From: an uncultured Bacteroides sp.
Lineage (GTDB): Bacteria; Bacteroidota; Bacteroidia; Bacteroidales; Bacteroidaceae
Direction of reading: 5' to 3'
Assembly: GCA_900551445.1 (NCBI GenBank)
Contig: URWA01000004.1
Location: 61,189 to 125,188, forward strand
DNA: 64,000 nt
Shown here one piece after another: positions 26,418 through 35,239 of the stretch (position 1 is the stretch's first letter; the number at the start of each line of letters is the position of its first letter). The translations under genes were made by a program, and so were the position numbers. The notes beneath the pieces were generated by a model. That model did not search any database, was not told the origin of the DNA, and saw only the letters and a list, made by a program, of their open reading frames with translations.

Positions 26418-27416
26418 TTAAGATATTAATTCACGTTTCTTGAAAGATAATTTTAAGGCTTTGAATAAAAGTCTATATGTGAAAGTATATAGAAAAAATA
26501 GATATTTATACTGTATGCAGAAAATAAATTTTTTATCTATATATTTCCTAATATATGAATTTATTTTTTTATCTTTTAAATATGAAATAAGTTTCGAATA
26601 GTTTTTGCTATTAGGTTTAAGCTCTGGTATAAAAAAATTAGAAATCATTCCTTTAACCTGATTAAGATTAACCCAAAATTTTATATCCTTTCCATAATCA
26701 TAGGTAAGACTATCAACTACCGTTCTCATTCTTTCGCCATATTCATAAGAGCAAACCTTAGATTGCATGATAGAATTATTATTGATGAAATAACAATAAA
26801 CTTCTTTATCTATGCAGATTATTTTATTTACTCTTCTTGCAATCGCTATATTAAGTAGCCAATCTTCTCCTACAGTAAAACTGAGAATTTGTTTGAAATC
26901 GTCTTCCTGAATTAAATCTCTACGATATAAACCTCCCCACAAATAAGGAGCTATATCGGCATTAATTACTTTAGAAAGATAATTTTCATTTCCTATGACT
27001 TCCTCATTAAATATTCTGTGTCTTTCTGTTGTGTAGCTACCATCAGCATATACTCGTCTGTTAGTTCCTTTCACGATGTCATATCCTTCTTCTATTTTAT
27101 TATATAGTACAGTTAATGCATTAGGGAGAAGATAGTCATCCGAATCAAGAAACATGATATATTTTCCTGAAGCTTGTTGGAAACCTGCCAATCTAGCTGA
27201 TGGTAGGCCTCCATTCTTTTTATGGATAACCTTAATAATTTGGGGATATCTAGAAGCATATTCTTCGCAAATTTTTCCACTTTTATCAGGGCTGCCATCA
27301 TCCACAAGTATGAGTTCATAATTCGTAAAATCTTGAGATAATACCGATTCAATGCAGCGAGGAAGATAGGCTTCTACCTTGTATACTGGGACAAGTATTG
27401 AAATCTTAATATTCAT
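26418..27416 (-). CDS. Glycosyltransferase family 2
   Basis: This 332-residue GT2 protein has SILVPVYKVEAYLPRCIES (5-23), LILVDDGSPDKSGKIC, GGLPSARLAGFQQASG and DxD-type FLDSDDYLLP, then a VGEDWLLNIAIARR acceptor-side block. It ends with a basic, aromatic-rich tail. Its start overlaps by 11 bases the 3' end of copy B of the fucosyltransferase-like pair. Confidence 0.92.
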   Translation of the reverse strand: MNIKISILVPVYKVEAYLPRCIESVLSQDFTNYELILVDDGSPDKSGKICEEYASRYPQIIKVIHKKNGGLPSARLAGFQQASGKYIMFLDSDDYLLPNALTVLYNKIEEGYDIVKGTNRRVYADGSYTTERHRIFNEEVIGNENYLSKVINADIAPYLWGGLYRRDLIQEDDFKQILSFTVGEDWLLNIAIARRVNKIICIDKEVYCYFINNNSIMQSKVCSYEYGERMRTVVDSLTYDYGKDIKFWVNLNQVKGMISNFFIPELKPNSKNYSKLISYLKDKKINSYIRKYIDKKFIFCIQYKYLFFLYTFTYRLLFKALKLSFKKRELIS

Positions 27417-28434
27417 AGATTTTGAAAGGTTTATTATTTACTAGACTTGCAGTTTTAGCGAAGGCACTTTTGTACATACCGGGACCTTTTGCCAAATATA
27501 CGGCTTCAGCTTTGCTTATCATGAAGAAATCAAGAAATGTTTTCATATTTACATCATCTCCACTTTCATAGTCAATATGACCAATTTTTCCTGGAATGAC
27601 ATATATGTTAGGGAGGCCTGTTAGTCTGTTGAGAAAAGTGATGCTATCTGCTGTAACGAGGATTTTGGTATGAGCAGGAGCTTGTTCTGATATTTTTTGT
27701 ATTGCTAATAAACTTTGTTTAATCAAGTTTTCCTTTTCGTTATCACATAATGGCTTACCCGTGCAATCCTTGAAGTCCCCCAATAAGGTTGTAAATCTAA
27801 ATGAAATCGAAATGTATTGACCATTTATTTGAGATAAATGATAGTTAATTTCTTTTTCTATCCGTTCACATGGTTTAAATAGTTCATTAAATAATTGGCT
27901 AAAGTTCTCATTCCAATTATAGAGATTTGAGTAAATATGTATTTGCTTATCTTTTATGTTTAAATTGTTGTTACACCATTCTTGTGCCAACTCTGATAAA
28001 TTGGGAAAGATTTCAGGCCTATTGCAAGTTCTTGGTTCAAATAAACAAACTTTAGGTACACTTTGTGCAGAATTATAAGAAATCGTATTAGGTATCCAAT
28101 TATATTTATTTGGTATTAGATAATCTTGTAAGATGAATGGATCACAGAAATTTAATTTAAATTGTTTACAATTTTTTTTACACCAGCTGTAAATGGCAAT
28201 AATTGCACGGAGTCTATCAGCTAAACCTCCTGCCCATAAATATCCATTGCAAGTAAAAATAATATCCGAGGATACTTTTTGTTTTGCTTCTTTGTTATAG
28301 TATTTTTTTAGTAAAGATTTCTCAAGAGATTTTTGTTGCTTTAGGAAGAAATTCCATGCTCCTAATGCCTTAATTTGCAATTCATACCATTGCATCTTTA
28401 ATTGGTGCAAGATACTTTTAATAGATTTTGTCAT
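27406..28434 (-). CDS. Fucosyltransferase-like protein (copy B of a paralogous pair)
   Basis: This is a 342-residue paralogue of the protein at 23404-24429, sharing the G-G-L-A-D-R-L donor-site-like motif (about 68-78) and YLIPNKYNW. It also shares ISISFRFTTLLGDFKDCTGK, KILVTADSITFLNRL and IGHIDYESGDDVNMKTFLDFF, and ends KPFKIYEY like copy A's LEFKLVEY. Two copies in one operon suggest two different fucosyl linkages. As with copy A, the donor is inferred from the GDP-fucose genes nearby. Confidence 0.7.
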   Translation of the reverse strand: MTKSIKSILHQLKMQWYELQIKALGAWNFFLKQQKSLEKSLLKKYYNKEAKQKVSSDIIFTCNGYLWAGGLADRLRAIIAIYSWCKKNCKQFKLNFCDPFILQDYLIPNKYNWIPNTISYNSAQSVPKVCLFEPRTCNRPEIFPNLSELAQEWCNNNLNIKDKQIHIYSNLYNWNENFSQLFNELFKPCERIEKEINYHLSQINGQYISISFRFTTLLGDFKDCTGKPLCDNEKENLIKQSLLAIQKISEQAPAHTKILVTADSITFLNRLTGLPNIYVIPGKIGHIDYESGDDVNMKTFLDFFMISKAEAVYLAKGPGMYKSAFAKTASLVNNKPFKIYEY

Positions 28435-29088
28435 TTAATTATTGGCTTTATATTTTGCAATTAAATTGGTAATTCTTTTTTTGAGAGTTAATTTTTCAAA
28501 CCATGAAGCTGCATATTGGTGAATACATACTGTATTTTCAGTTATAAATACTTCTTTTGTTTCATAGTCTTTAGCACAAAAGAAATCGATAGGATATATT
28601 TTAGGTTTCTGCTGATATTTTTTTATGAAATCAGTTAAATACATAGTGTTAGGATAGTCTAATAATCGACCTTTATAATTAATAAATTCTCTTGTGTTGT
28701 AAGTTTCAAGAAAATCTTTTACCCATGAAGTTCTTTTTTCGGCTCCTATACAACCAGAACCTATTGTATGATTCCGTTCTTCTCCAACAAATGATTTATC
28801 TGATAAAAAAGGGTCAAAGTTTTTTATCATTTCAATATCTGTATCTAAATAGATTCCTCCTTCAGTTAACAGAGCATATAATCGACAAACATCAGAAACA
28901 AATGCAAACTTCTTCACTTGATATGCTTCTCTACAGAATTTCCACTGTTGATAGTCAAAATTGCTTTCATTCCATTCTTTAATGTCGTAATCAGGATTTT
29001 TTTGTTTCCACAGTGTGATATATTTAATGACTTGTTTTGGCTTTTCACCTTTTCCAAACCAACAATAGTGAATTATTTTAGGTATCAT
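28435..29088 (-). CDS. GT32-like glycosyltransferase (DXD sugar-binding family)
   Basis: This 217-residue protein starts IPKIIHYCWFGKGEKPKQV, the standard opening of the Gly_transf_sug family. It carries the DxD motif in EGGIYLDTDIEMIKNFDPF (about 93-111) and a GSGCIGAEK loop. Related proteins transfer hexoses in capsule and LPS synthesis. It is short but complete for this bacterial subgroup (about 220-250 residues). It directly abuts copy B of the fucosyltransferase-like pair. Confidence 0.9.
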   Translation of the reverse strand: MIPKIIHYCWFGKGEKPKQVIKYITLWKQKNPDYDIKEWNESNFDYQQWKFCREAYQVKKFAFVSDVCRLYALLTEGGIYLDTDIEMIKNFDPFLSDKSFVGEERNHTIGSGCIGAEKRTSWVKDFLETYNTREFINYKGRLLDYPNTMYLTDFIKKYQQKPKIYPIDFFCAKDYETKEVFITENTVCIHQYAASWFEKLTLKKRITNLIAKYKANN

Positions 29089-29141
29089 ATAATAGTTTTT
29101 TGATGGTCTTATTATACGAGCGTGATTACTTATTTAATACT

Positions 29142-30053
29142 TTATGATTTTCCAATCATTTTATCTAAGGCTTTTCCTAATCCTATTTTATTGCATACTA
29201 ATCTTCCCCAATGTCTCATATACATTGGTAAGAGTATTATGCGAGCTATAAGTTCATTATTTAAGCCTATCTTATATTTCTTTAATGCTTTATGAAAAAG
29301 TTTTTCATATTCAGTAGGATTATTTTTTCTTACACATAATAAGATAGTAGGATAGTGGGAGTTAGGATATTTTTTGCGATGGTATCCACCAGCACGTAAA
29401 TATCCCCATGGAAAAGTTCCTAAATCAGAAGGGTCTCTATGTGCTTTTAATTTCCACTTTTTACATAATAGAGTTAGTATACTTTGATCTTCTCGATGAG
29501 CTATAAAATATTTAGGATTCTTAATTTCTGATATATAGATTTTAGGATCTAACACTCTTATATCAGTCATTGCATTAAACCATTCTTTCATATAGGATAT
29601 ACTTTTATTGCTTTTCCTTAATAAGATAAAAGTACCCAGTATTTGATTCCCTGAATGGTCATTACAATTTAGTAATTGAAATGTTTCCTCTTTTGTAAAG
29701 CATTTGTTTAGTAGAGGTAATTCATATACCATAATATCCTCTCCACTTTTTTGCATATCTGGTATCAATTTATGGATATCATCGATAAAGATTGAGCCAG
29801 AATCGCAATAGAAAAGATAATCTCCTTCTGTTATTCTTTCCAGTGCTTTTAGAATGACATAGGGTTTCCAGAACCATAATCCATATCCTCTTTTTACATT
29901 AAAATGAGTTGGGAATTTTAATTTCAGCTCTGTTAAATCCTTTGGAGAATATTCAAATACTTTATCTGCTTTTCCTTTTTCATAAGCTGATTTAGTGTTT
30001 AGTATTTGTTTATCTCTATATTTTTCATCTGCAAAATTTACTACGTATAACAT
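29142..30053 (-). CDS. Glycosyltransferase-like protein of unassigned family
   Basis: The 303-residue protein has YGLWFWKPYVILKALERI (about 57-74) followed by GDYLFYCDSGSIFIDDI, where YCDSG takes the place of a DxD metal site. An AHREDQSILTLLCKKW block matches the acceptor-site D-Q pattern of GT-A enzymes. This arrangement is common in uncharacterised capsule-locus proteins. I infer a glycosyltransferase; the sugar is unknown. It sits directly after the pyruvyltransferase-family gene. Confidence 0.72.
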   Translation of the reverse strand: MLYVVNFADEKYRDKQILNTKSAYEKGKADKVFEYSPKDLTELKLKFPTHFNVKRGYGLWFWKPYVILKALERITEGDYLFYCDSGSIFIDDIHKLIPDMQKSGEDIMVYELPLLNKCFTKEETFQLLNCNDHSGNQILGTFILLRKSNKSISYMKEWFNAMTDIRVLDPKIYISEIKNPKYFIAHREDQSILTLLCKKWKLKAHRDPSDLGTFPWGYLRAGGYHRKKYPNSHYPTILLCVRKNNPTEYEKLFHKALKKYKIGLNNELIARIILLPMYMRHWGRLVCNKIGLGKALDKMIGKS

Positions 30054-31064
30054 TTATTTAAAGTGTTCTTTTACTGTATGGTATAATTTTTCCGCTATTA
30101 TTTCCCAGCTATCCTTATTTTGTGGAATGTTATTAATATTTATCTTTCTTGAGGAGGTTAAACTATCTTTATTCCATTCAATGACATTAAATAAATCTAT
30201 AAGTCCCCCAAATCTATCAGTAGAAATAGAGTCTGCTTGCTTATTAAGAGTATAAATTACAGGGGTTTCCAATCCAAGGCATGGTAATCCACAATGTATT
30301 TTGGATGTTATAACTAATTGGGCTTTAGAATATTTTTGAATAAGTTCTTTTGCATAATCAAATCTTTCCTTTATAGATAATTGTGCAATTTCTGAATTAG
30401 ATTGGCTTATATATTCAGCTTCTAATAAAATATTTTCTTCAAAGCATTTCCTATATTCTCTAAAGAAAATGGAATTATGTAAGAGAGCTCTAAGTGATGT
30501 GTCTTTCTTCTTTTTAGATATAATCCTAATTTTAAAATAGTTAGTAAGTAATGTATAGAGTGCTTTTAGTATCATTGAGGGCCGTTTTGAAAAGTTATAT
30601 GTGGAAAAATATGGATCTACCATATAAATACCTTTTCTTTCTCCATTCCACTTATAGGTTTTTCCTAAGGTTAATGTTAAGCAACCAGAAAAATAAGCAT
30701 CTACTCCTTTAGCCTGTAGCAATTGGACCGTATTATAATCTCTACATCCTATAGGTTGATATTTTTTTAAGTGTTTGATGCATTCATCTCTTAAAATTTC
30801 AGGTAATGCTAACTTATTTATGTGTACAGCAATATAAAATGGATTAATTTTATCTGATGGTGGAAAATTTTCTGGATGGTCCATATACCAGCCATTCATT
30901 ATCATATTGACTGGGTCTCCATTGTAGGTAGATAGTTCGTAATCTCTGTCGATATAAACATCTATATGTCCTAAATATTGTTGAGCTGCTAAAGCTTGGA
31001 TATAATCACCAATATTTAATACATTATATTTATTGGGACTTACTATCATTAATGCATTCTTCAT
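30054..31064 (-). CDS. Polysaccharide pyruvyl transferase family protein
   Basis: This 336-residue protein has the PS_pyruv_trans layout: an N-terminal NIGDYIQALAAQQYLG, then PIGCRDYNTVQLLQAKGVDAYFSGCLTLT-type segment (about 111-139), where the R-D and S-G-C-L elements are conserved. Near residue 250 there is QLVITSKIHCGLPCLGLETPVI with the conserved His and Gly. Members transfer pyruvate ketals from PEP to sugars, though some are used differently. A ketal would add negative charge to the polysaccharide. Confidence 0.85.
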   Translation of the reverse strand: MKNALMIVSPNKYNVLNIGDYIQALAAQQYLGHIDVYIDRDYELSTYNGDPVNMIMNGWYMDHPENFPPSDKINPFYIAVHINKLALPEILRDECIKHLKKYQPIGCRDYNTVQLLQAKGVDAYFSGCLTLTLGKTYKWNGERKGIYMVDPYFSTYNFSKRPSMILKALYTLLTNYFKIRIISKKKKDTSLRALLHNSIFFREYRKCFEENILLEAEYISQSNSEIAQLSIKERFDYAKELIQKYSKAQLVITSKIHCGLPCLGLETPVIYTLNKQADSISTDRFGGLIDLFNVIEWNKDSLTSSRKININNIPQNKDSWEIIAEKLYHTVKEHFK

Positions 31065-31078
31065 ATCCTATCATTTTA

Positions 31079-31768
31079 TTATTTGTTAGATAAATATCCT
31101 TTTTCCCATTTAATATTATTCTTAATTATTCTAGCAGGATTTCCTGCAGCTATAGAGTTATCCATAATATGTTTTGTAACGATGCTTCCCATTCCTATTA
31201 CAGAATTATGCCCGATGTTAACTCCTTTCAGAATTTTAACTCCTTTCCCTAACCAAACGTGATTTCCTATGCTAATCGGTTTAGATGGATTGATGTTATT
31301 TCCTTCCATATCAGTGATAAGATGTGTATCAGAATTCCAAATCTCAACCTTTCCACTGAACATGCAGTCATTACCAATTGTTATGGAATTTTCTTGTCCC
31401 ATACATACCATGTAGCAATCTTCCATTGTAGAGCCTTTCCCTATTATCACTTTACAATGATTTCCACGGAGTGTTAGACTTAATATCCCAGCACAACCAT
31501 TTAAGTAGACTTGGTTATTTTTACCTACTATGTTAATATTGGTATAATACATGTTGGCTGAGTTTTTGAAATTAATGCTGTTACTATCTCCGTTTATAGA
31601 GAATGAAGATTTGGTAACCTTTGAATTATATACATTTATAATATTGTGTAGTCCGTTTATATTATAAAGGATGTATTTAATGGTGGAATCTTTAATATCA
31701 AAAGACTTTGACAATTTACATCTAAATGTATTTACTATGTATTTACAATACTTTGAAAGGACTTTCAT
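31079..31768 (-). CDS. Left-handed beta-helix (hexapeptide) acetyltransferase
   Basis: This 229-residue protein has many hexapeptide-type repeats ([LIV]-G-x4) between about residues 85 and 215. It ends in the classic acetyltransferase finish ISIGNHVWLGKGVKILKGVNIG, GMGSIVTKHI, AAGNPARIIK. It most likely O-acetylates a sugar in the cytoplasm using acetyl-CoA. The N-terminal 70 residues are irregular (Asn/Ser rich) and may form an irregular start of the helix. It overlaps the upstream GT2-LbH fusion by 4 bases. Confidence 0.9.
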   Translation of the reverse strand: MKVLSKYCKYIVNTFRCKLSKSFDIKDSTIKYILYNINGLHNIINVYNSKVTKSSFSINGDSNSINFKNSANMYYTNINIVGKNNQVYLNGCAGILSLTLRGNHCKVIIGKGSTMEDCYMVCMGQENSITIGNDCMFSGKVEIWNSDTHLITDMEGNNINPSKPISIGNHVWLGKGVKILKGVNIGHNSVIGMGSIVTKHIMDNSIAAGNPARIIKNNIKWEKGYLSNK

Positions 31769-32997
31769 TTTAATATAGTGTTATCATTGATGGTTGTATT
31801 ATCTTTTATATTGATACCTGGATATAAAGTTACATTATTTCCTATTGTCACGTTTCTTCCTATAATCACATCGCGATTATTGTTATTGCCACTAGTATAT
31901 ACAGTCAGATTTCTGCCAATTGTAGAATTATTTCTTATAATAAATCTTCCTGTTCCGTATACTTTAAGACCTTGATTGACCCTTACATTTTCATAGATAA
32001 ATGTTTTGTTGCAGTTCTCAATGATACAATTTCTTCCTATTGTTGAAGACTTATCAAAATATGCATATCTAAATTTGATGCTTGAAAGTATAGCTTTTCT
32101 ATTGGATTCAGGAGAAATATTTCCTTTTATGATATTTGCTAGAATAGAATACAAACAATATGCCTTAAAAGTGATATGCTTAAATTTTGAAAAAAGATTT
32201 TGTCGTTTGAATTCCTTGATGCATTTCTCATAATCAGGAAATTTATTTTCTATGAAGTCTATTAGAAATTGATCTTTTGTTATTATAGCACTATATAGTC
32301 TCATTCCAATGAATGATTCTATTGCTTGATTGTAATATTTGTTTTTAGTATTGCATCTAGCATAGCTTATAAAGTCTTTCTTTAGGTCTCTTTTCCTACT
32401 TAAAAAACAGAAATCAGTTTCGTATACAAAAACCTTGTGGGGTATTTTTACCACACTGTATTCTGTTAAAAGGAGCAGAAATAATTCAAGGTCTTCATAT
32501 ATGCTGTATTGTTCGTTAAACTTTTGGGTGTGGAATACATCTTTATGAAATACCGTATTTCCGGTACGAATAATAAATTTTCTTTGATTATAAGCTTTTA
32601 TGGCATTGGTGTATATGAAGACCCTATTTGAAAAAACATTTTGCTGACCCGCGCAATCTCCAATATATAATTTATAATCAGGATATTGTTTGATGTAATT
32701 TGTAAAATGCTCTAATGCGTTTTCTATTACATAATCATCAGCATCCAGGAAGAATATCCAATCATATTGAGCTTTTTCAATGCCATAATTTCGGGCAGAT
32801 GATACGCCTCCATTTTCTTTGTGGTAATATTTTATTCTTGGATCTTTTAGAGATTTTATCTTTTCTGAACTTTTGTCGGTAGAGCCATCATCTACAATGA
32901 TGAGTTCAAAATCATGATAGGTCTGATTAAGAACAGAGTTTATGGTAGAAAGTATGACCTTCTCTTTATTGTATAATGGGATTATTATAGAAAACAT
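31765..32997 (-). CDS. Glycosyltransferase family 2 fused to a C-terminal left-handed beta-helix
   Basis: Residues 1 to about 250 are a GT2 domain (SIIIPLYNKEKVILSTINS, LIIVDDGSTDKS, FLDADDYVI). From about residue 290 the chain becomes hexapeptide-like: STIGRNCIIENC, NSTIGRNLTVYTSG, DVIIGRNVTIGNNVTLYPG, INIKDNTTINDNTILK. The helix lacks the terminal AAGNPA/K trimer-closing segment of full acetyltransferases. That segment is present in the separate gene directly downstream, so this may be a scaffold domain or the remains of a gene fusion. At 410 residues it is longer than usual GT2 proteins of about 320. Confidence 0.88.
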   Translation of the reverse strand: MFSIIIPLYNKEKVILSTINSVLNQTYHDFELIIVDDGSTDKSSEKIKSLKDPRIKYYHKENGGVSSARNYGIEKAQYDWIFFLDADDYVIENALEHFTNYIKQYPDYKLYIGDCAGQQNVFSNRVFIYTNAIKAYNQRKFIIRTGNTVFHKDVFHTQKFNEQYSIYEDLELFLLLLTEYSVVKIPHKVFVYETDFCFLSRKRDLKKDFISYARCNTKNKYYNQAIESFIGMRLYSAIITKDQFLIDFIENKFPDYEKCIKEFKRQNLFSKFKHITFKAYCLYSILANIIKGNISPESNRKAILSSIKFRYAYFDKSSTIGRNCIIENCNKTFIYENVRVNQGLKVYGTGRFIIRNNSTIGRNLTVYTSGNNNNRDVIIGRNVTIGNNVTLYPGINIKDNTTINDNTILK

Positions 32998-33022
32998 ATA
33001 TAAATGGAATAAGCTATTAGAT

Positions 33023-34564
33023 TCAAAAAAGTCCTCGAATAAATGTGATTTTTGTTTTTATAAGACTCTCCACTTTTACTCTCTCTGTTTTTGTGAGGGC
33101 AAAAATATATGTTGTTATTATGACTGCTAATATTGATGTAACACCAACTATTATTAATCGTAACCAGCCTCTTTCTAAAAAATAGTGTGGAAGAGCAGCT
33201 AGAAAAAGTGAAATGACACTTACAAGGGCTATACCTTTAAGAACATTGGTTGAGTAATACTTTATAGAGATATTCACAAAAGATTTATTTAGAAGTATTC
33301 TAGGTATGAATATAATAATATATAATACACTGGACATTAACATTGTTAAGATTGGATTTAGTGTTATTCGTAGTACAATATAAGATATTAACATCATTAT
33401 AATTTGAGTAATACTTATAAGAATTTGATAGTTGCGTATCTTACCTGTCGCGTTGTTTAGTGTGTTAAATGGACCAAGTAATACCTCTACTAAAGAGTTA
33501 AAAAGTGATATGATGACAAAATAATTAGTATACTGAGGTACTGTTTCTAGCCAGATAGATAAAATAAAGTCAATTTCAATCGCACAAGGTAATGATGGTA
33601 GAAAAAGTAATAAGAAAGAATATTTAGACCCATTACACACTAGTTCTTTAGTATGGTTTAATTCATTTGCAGCATAAGATTTGGTGATTTGTGGATTTAA
33701 AGCAGTGGTGAAATTCCTTGAAAAGGAACTGATAGAACCATATATTTGTGAAGCAACTCCTTTAGCTGCATTTATTGCTGTGCCTAGATAAATATTCATA
33801 ATAATATTAATACCTTGGCTGCTTAATAAAGAGGCGCAGGATGTAAAAAATTGCCATCCAGCATATCCAAACATGTTATTAAGTATTTTTTTATCTATAT
33901 AGATTGAATATTTACACTCTGAGAAATTTTTGTGGCAGTAGATCCAATAAGATATTTGTATAAATATAGAAACTATAAATACCAATATTCCGTAAAAAAT
34001 AAGTTTATCTATTGGACTAACGGATAATAAGAAGGCTATTCCCAATGTCAGTAATACCTTTATAATGGTTACTATTGCAAATGCTCCCATTTTCTCATGT
34101 GATATAACAGATGCTGAGTAAGGTACACTTATCATTTCTATTATAAATGTGAGCACAGAGAATTGGTAAATCCAATTAGCGGCAATCATTCGTTCAGGGG
34201 CTATGTTTAATTTGAAATTGACAAACCATAACCCTAACGTTTCTGCAATAATTAAAATGAAAAGTGAAAAGATAAGCAAAAGATTTACTGATGTAGAAAA
34301 TGTTTGTTGGAGTTGTTTATCATTACCTGTTCCCAAATCAAATGTAAGAAAGCGTCCAATGGCTTGGGTCATAGTATTTGTTATCATGTAGAACATGGCG
34401 ACAAATCCTCCGATGACATTATATATGCCATAGTTGTCTACTCCTAAATTTGCAAGTATAAGTCGGGTAGAATAGAAACTTATACCTACTGTAAAGAGCA
34501 TTCGCCCATAGAGTAAAAGTGTGTTTTTTATTAATCGTTTATTATTTTCTGATTGTGTAGTCAT
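33023..34564 (-). CDS. Polysaccharide flippase (Wzx-like, MATE/MOP superfamily)
   Basis: This 513-residue protein has about 12-14 predicted membrane helices. It starts NKRLIKNTLLLYGRMLFTVGISFYSTRLIL, the usual opening of oligosaccharide flippases, and has the conserved VDNYGIYNVIGGFVAMF and the central GVASQIYGSISSFSRNFTTALNPQI. It would flip undecaprenyl-linked repeat units to the periplasm for polymerisation. AT-rich like the glycosyltransferases downstream. Confidence 0.94.
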   Translation of the reverse strand: MTTQSENNKRLIKNTLLLYGRMLFTVGISFYSTRLILANLGVDNYGIYNVIGGFVAMFYMITNTMTQAIGRFLTFDLGTGNDKQLQQTFSTSVNLLLIFSLFILIIAETLGLWFVNFKLNIAPERMIAANWIYQFSVLTFIIEMISVPYSASVISHEKMGAFAIVTIIKVLLTLGIAFLLSVSPIDKLIFYGILVFIVSIFIQISYWIYCHKNFSECKYSIYIDKKILNNMFGYAGWQFFTSCASLLSSQGINIIMNIYLGTAINAAKGVASQIYGSISSFSRNFTTALNPQITKSYAANELNHTKELVCNGSKYSFLLLFLPSLPCAIEIDFILSIWLETVPQYTNYFVIISLFNSLVEVLLGPFNTLNNATGKIRNYQILISITQIIMMLISYIVLRITLNPILTMLMSSVLYIIIFIPRILLNKSFVNISIKYYSTNVLKGIALVSVISLFLAALPHYFLERGWLRLIIVGVTSILAVIITTYIFALTKTERVKVESLIKTKITFIRGLF

Positions 34565-34767
34565 TTTAGTTAAAGTTGTTAGTTTTGGACCTGTTGTATT
34601 TCAAACGTCTTTTTGATAATGTTTACTGCACGCAATATAATTTCACTTTTTTACCTTTATATCATGATTTTCCTTCGGTTCTTTCATTTTACTATCCCAA
34701 CTGCATTCTCCCTTGTGGTGGCCTCTTTTGTCACATACTTCGAAAGCTAAATCAGGCCCTTCCATAT

Positions 34768-35239
34768 CTATGCTGATATGATAGCCGCAGAATCATTTCT
34801 GGATTTGAAACACATATAGATGCCGAAGCGTTCTAGACCTGACAGGCCAGGATTTATTGCATAAACGTCTACTTTGGTATTTAATATTATATTTCTCTCG
34901 AACAATGAAAGAGAACTAAATGTTTTCCCCTCATAAACTCCTGTCCGGAAATAGGTGGATGTAAGGGAAAGTTTATTGCTGATAAATGCATAAATGGCCT
35001 CCATACGCTCAATGCCTTCTATTACGGTCCAGCTTTGCTGAGTATCAAATAAAGAAAGGCATCTGTGGTATGTTCAACAGAATGGCTTCTATTATCCGTG
35101 ACTGTTGTGCTCTCGATGTGCGGCTATATTTAGAAAAAATATGAATATTTACTGGGCATGAGAGGTGAGAGAATAATTCCTCTATGGTCATGATTTGTGA
35201 ACGAAAGTCACTATATTGTATTCTTAATTCTGTATGCAT
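34768..35239 (-). pseudogene. Frameshifted, truncated DUF262 (ParB-like nuclease fold) gene
   Basis: The first piece (35239 to 35045) has IEELFSHL...QQSRIIEAILLNIPQMPFFI and stops. One base out of frame it continues DTQQSWTVIEGIERMEAIYAF...LSLTSTYF, with GKTFSSLSLFERNIIL and further (to 34768). Together these follow the DUF262 pattern: IeeLf, QxSrLIESILlniP, DGQQRwTvIEGiQRl, gk-FssL. A frameshift near 35043 separates them, and the protein stops after about 155 residues where DUF262 proteins exceed 350. The ATG shares its A with the stop of the upstream wzc-type gene (TAATG), so the intact gene was once coupled to it. The remaining stretch 34565-34767 shows only a 40-codon open run (from about 34760) that I cannot identify. 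Confidence 0.7.

Noticed and set aside
34565..34767. Continuation of the DUF262 gene or a separate small gene (40-codon open run)
   Set aside because: A 40-codon frame ending near 34640 has no recognisable motif and no start context; left as unexplained sequence.
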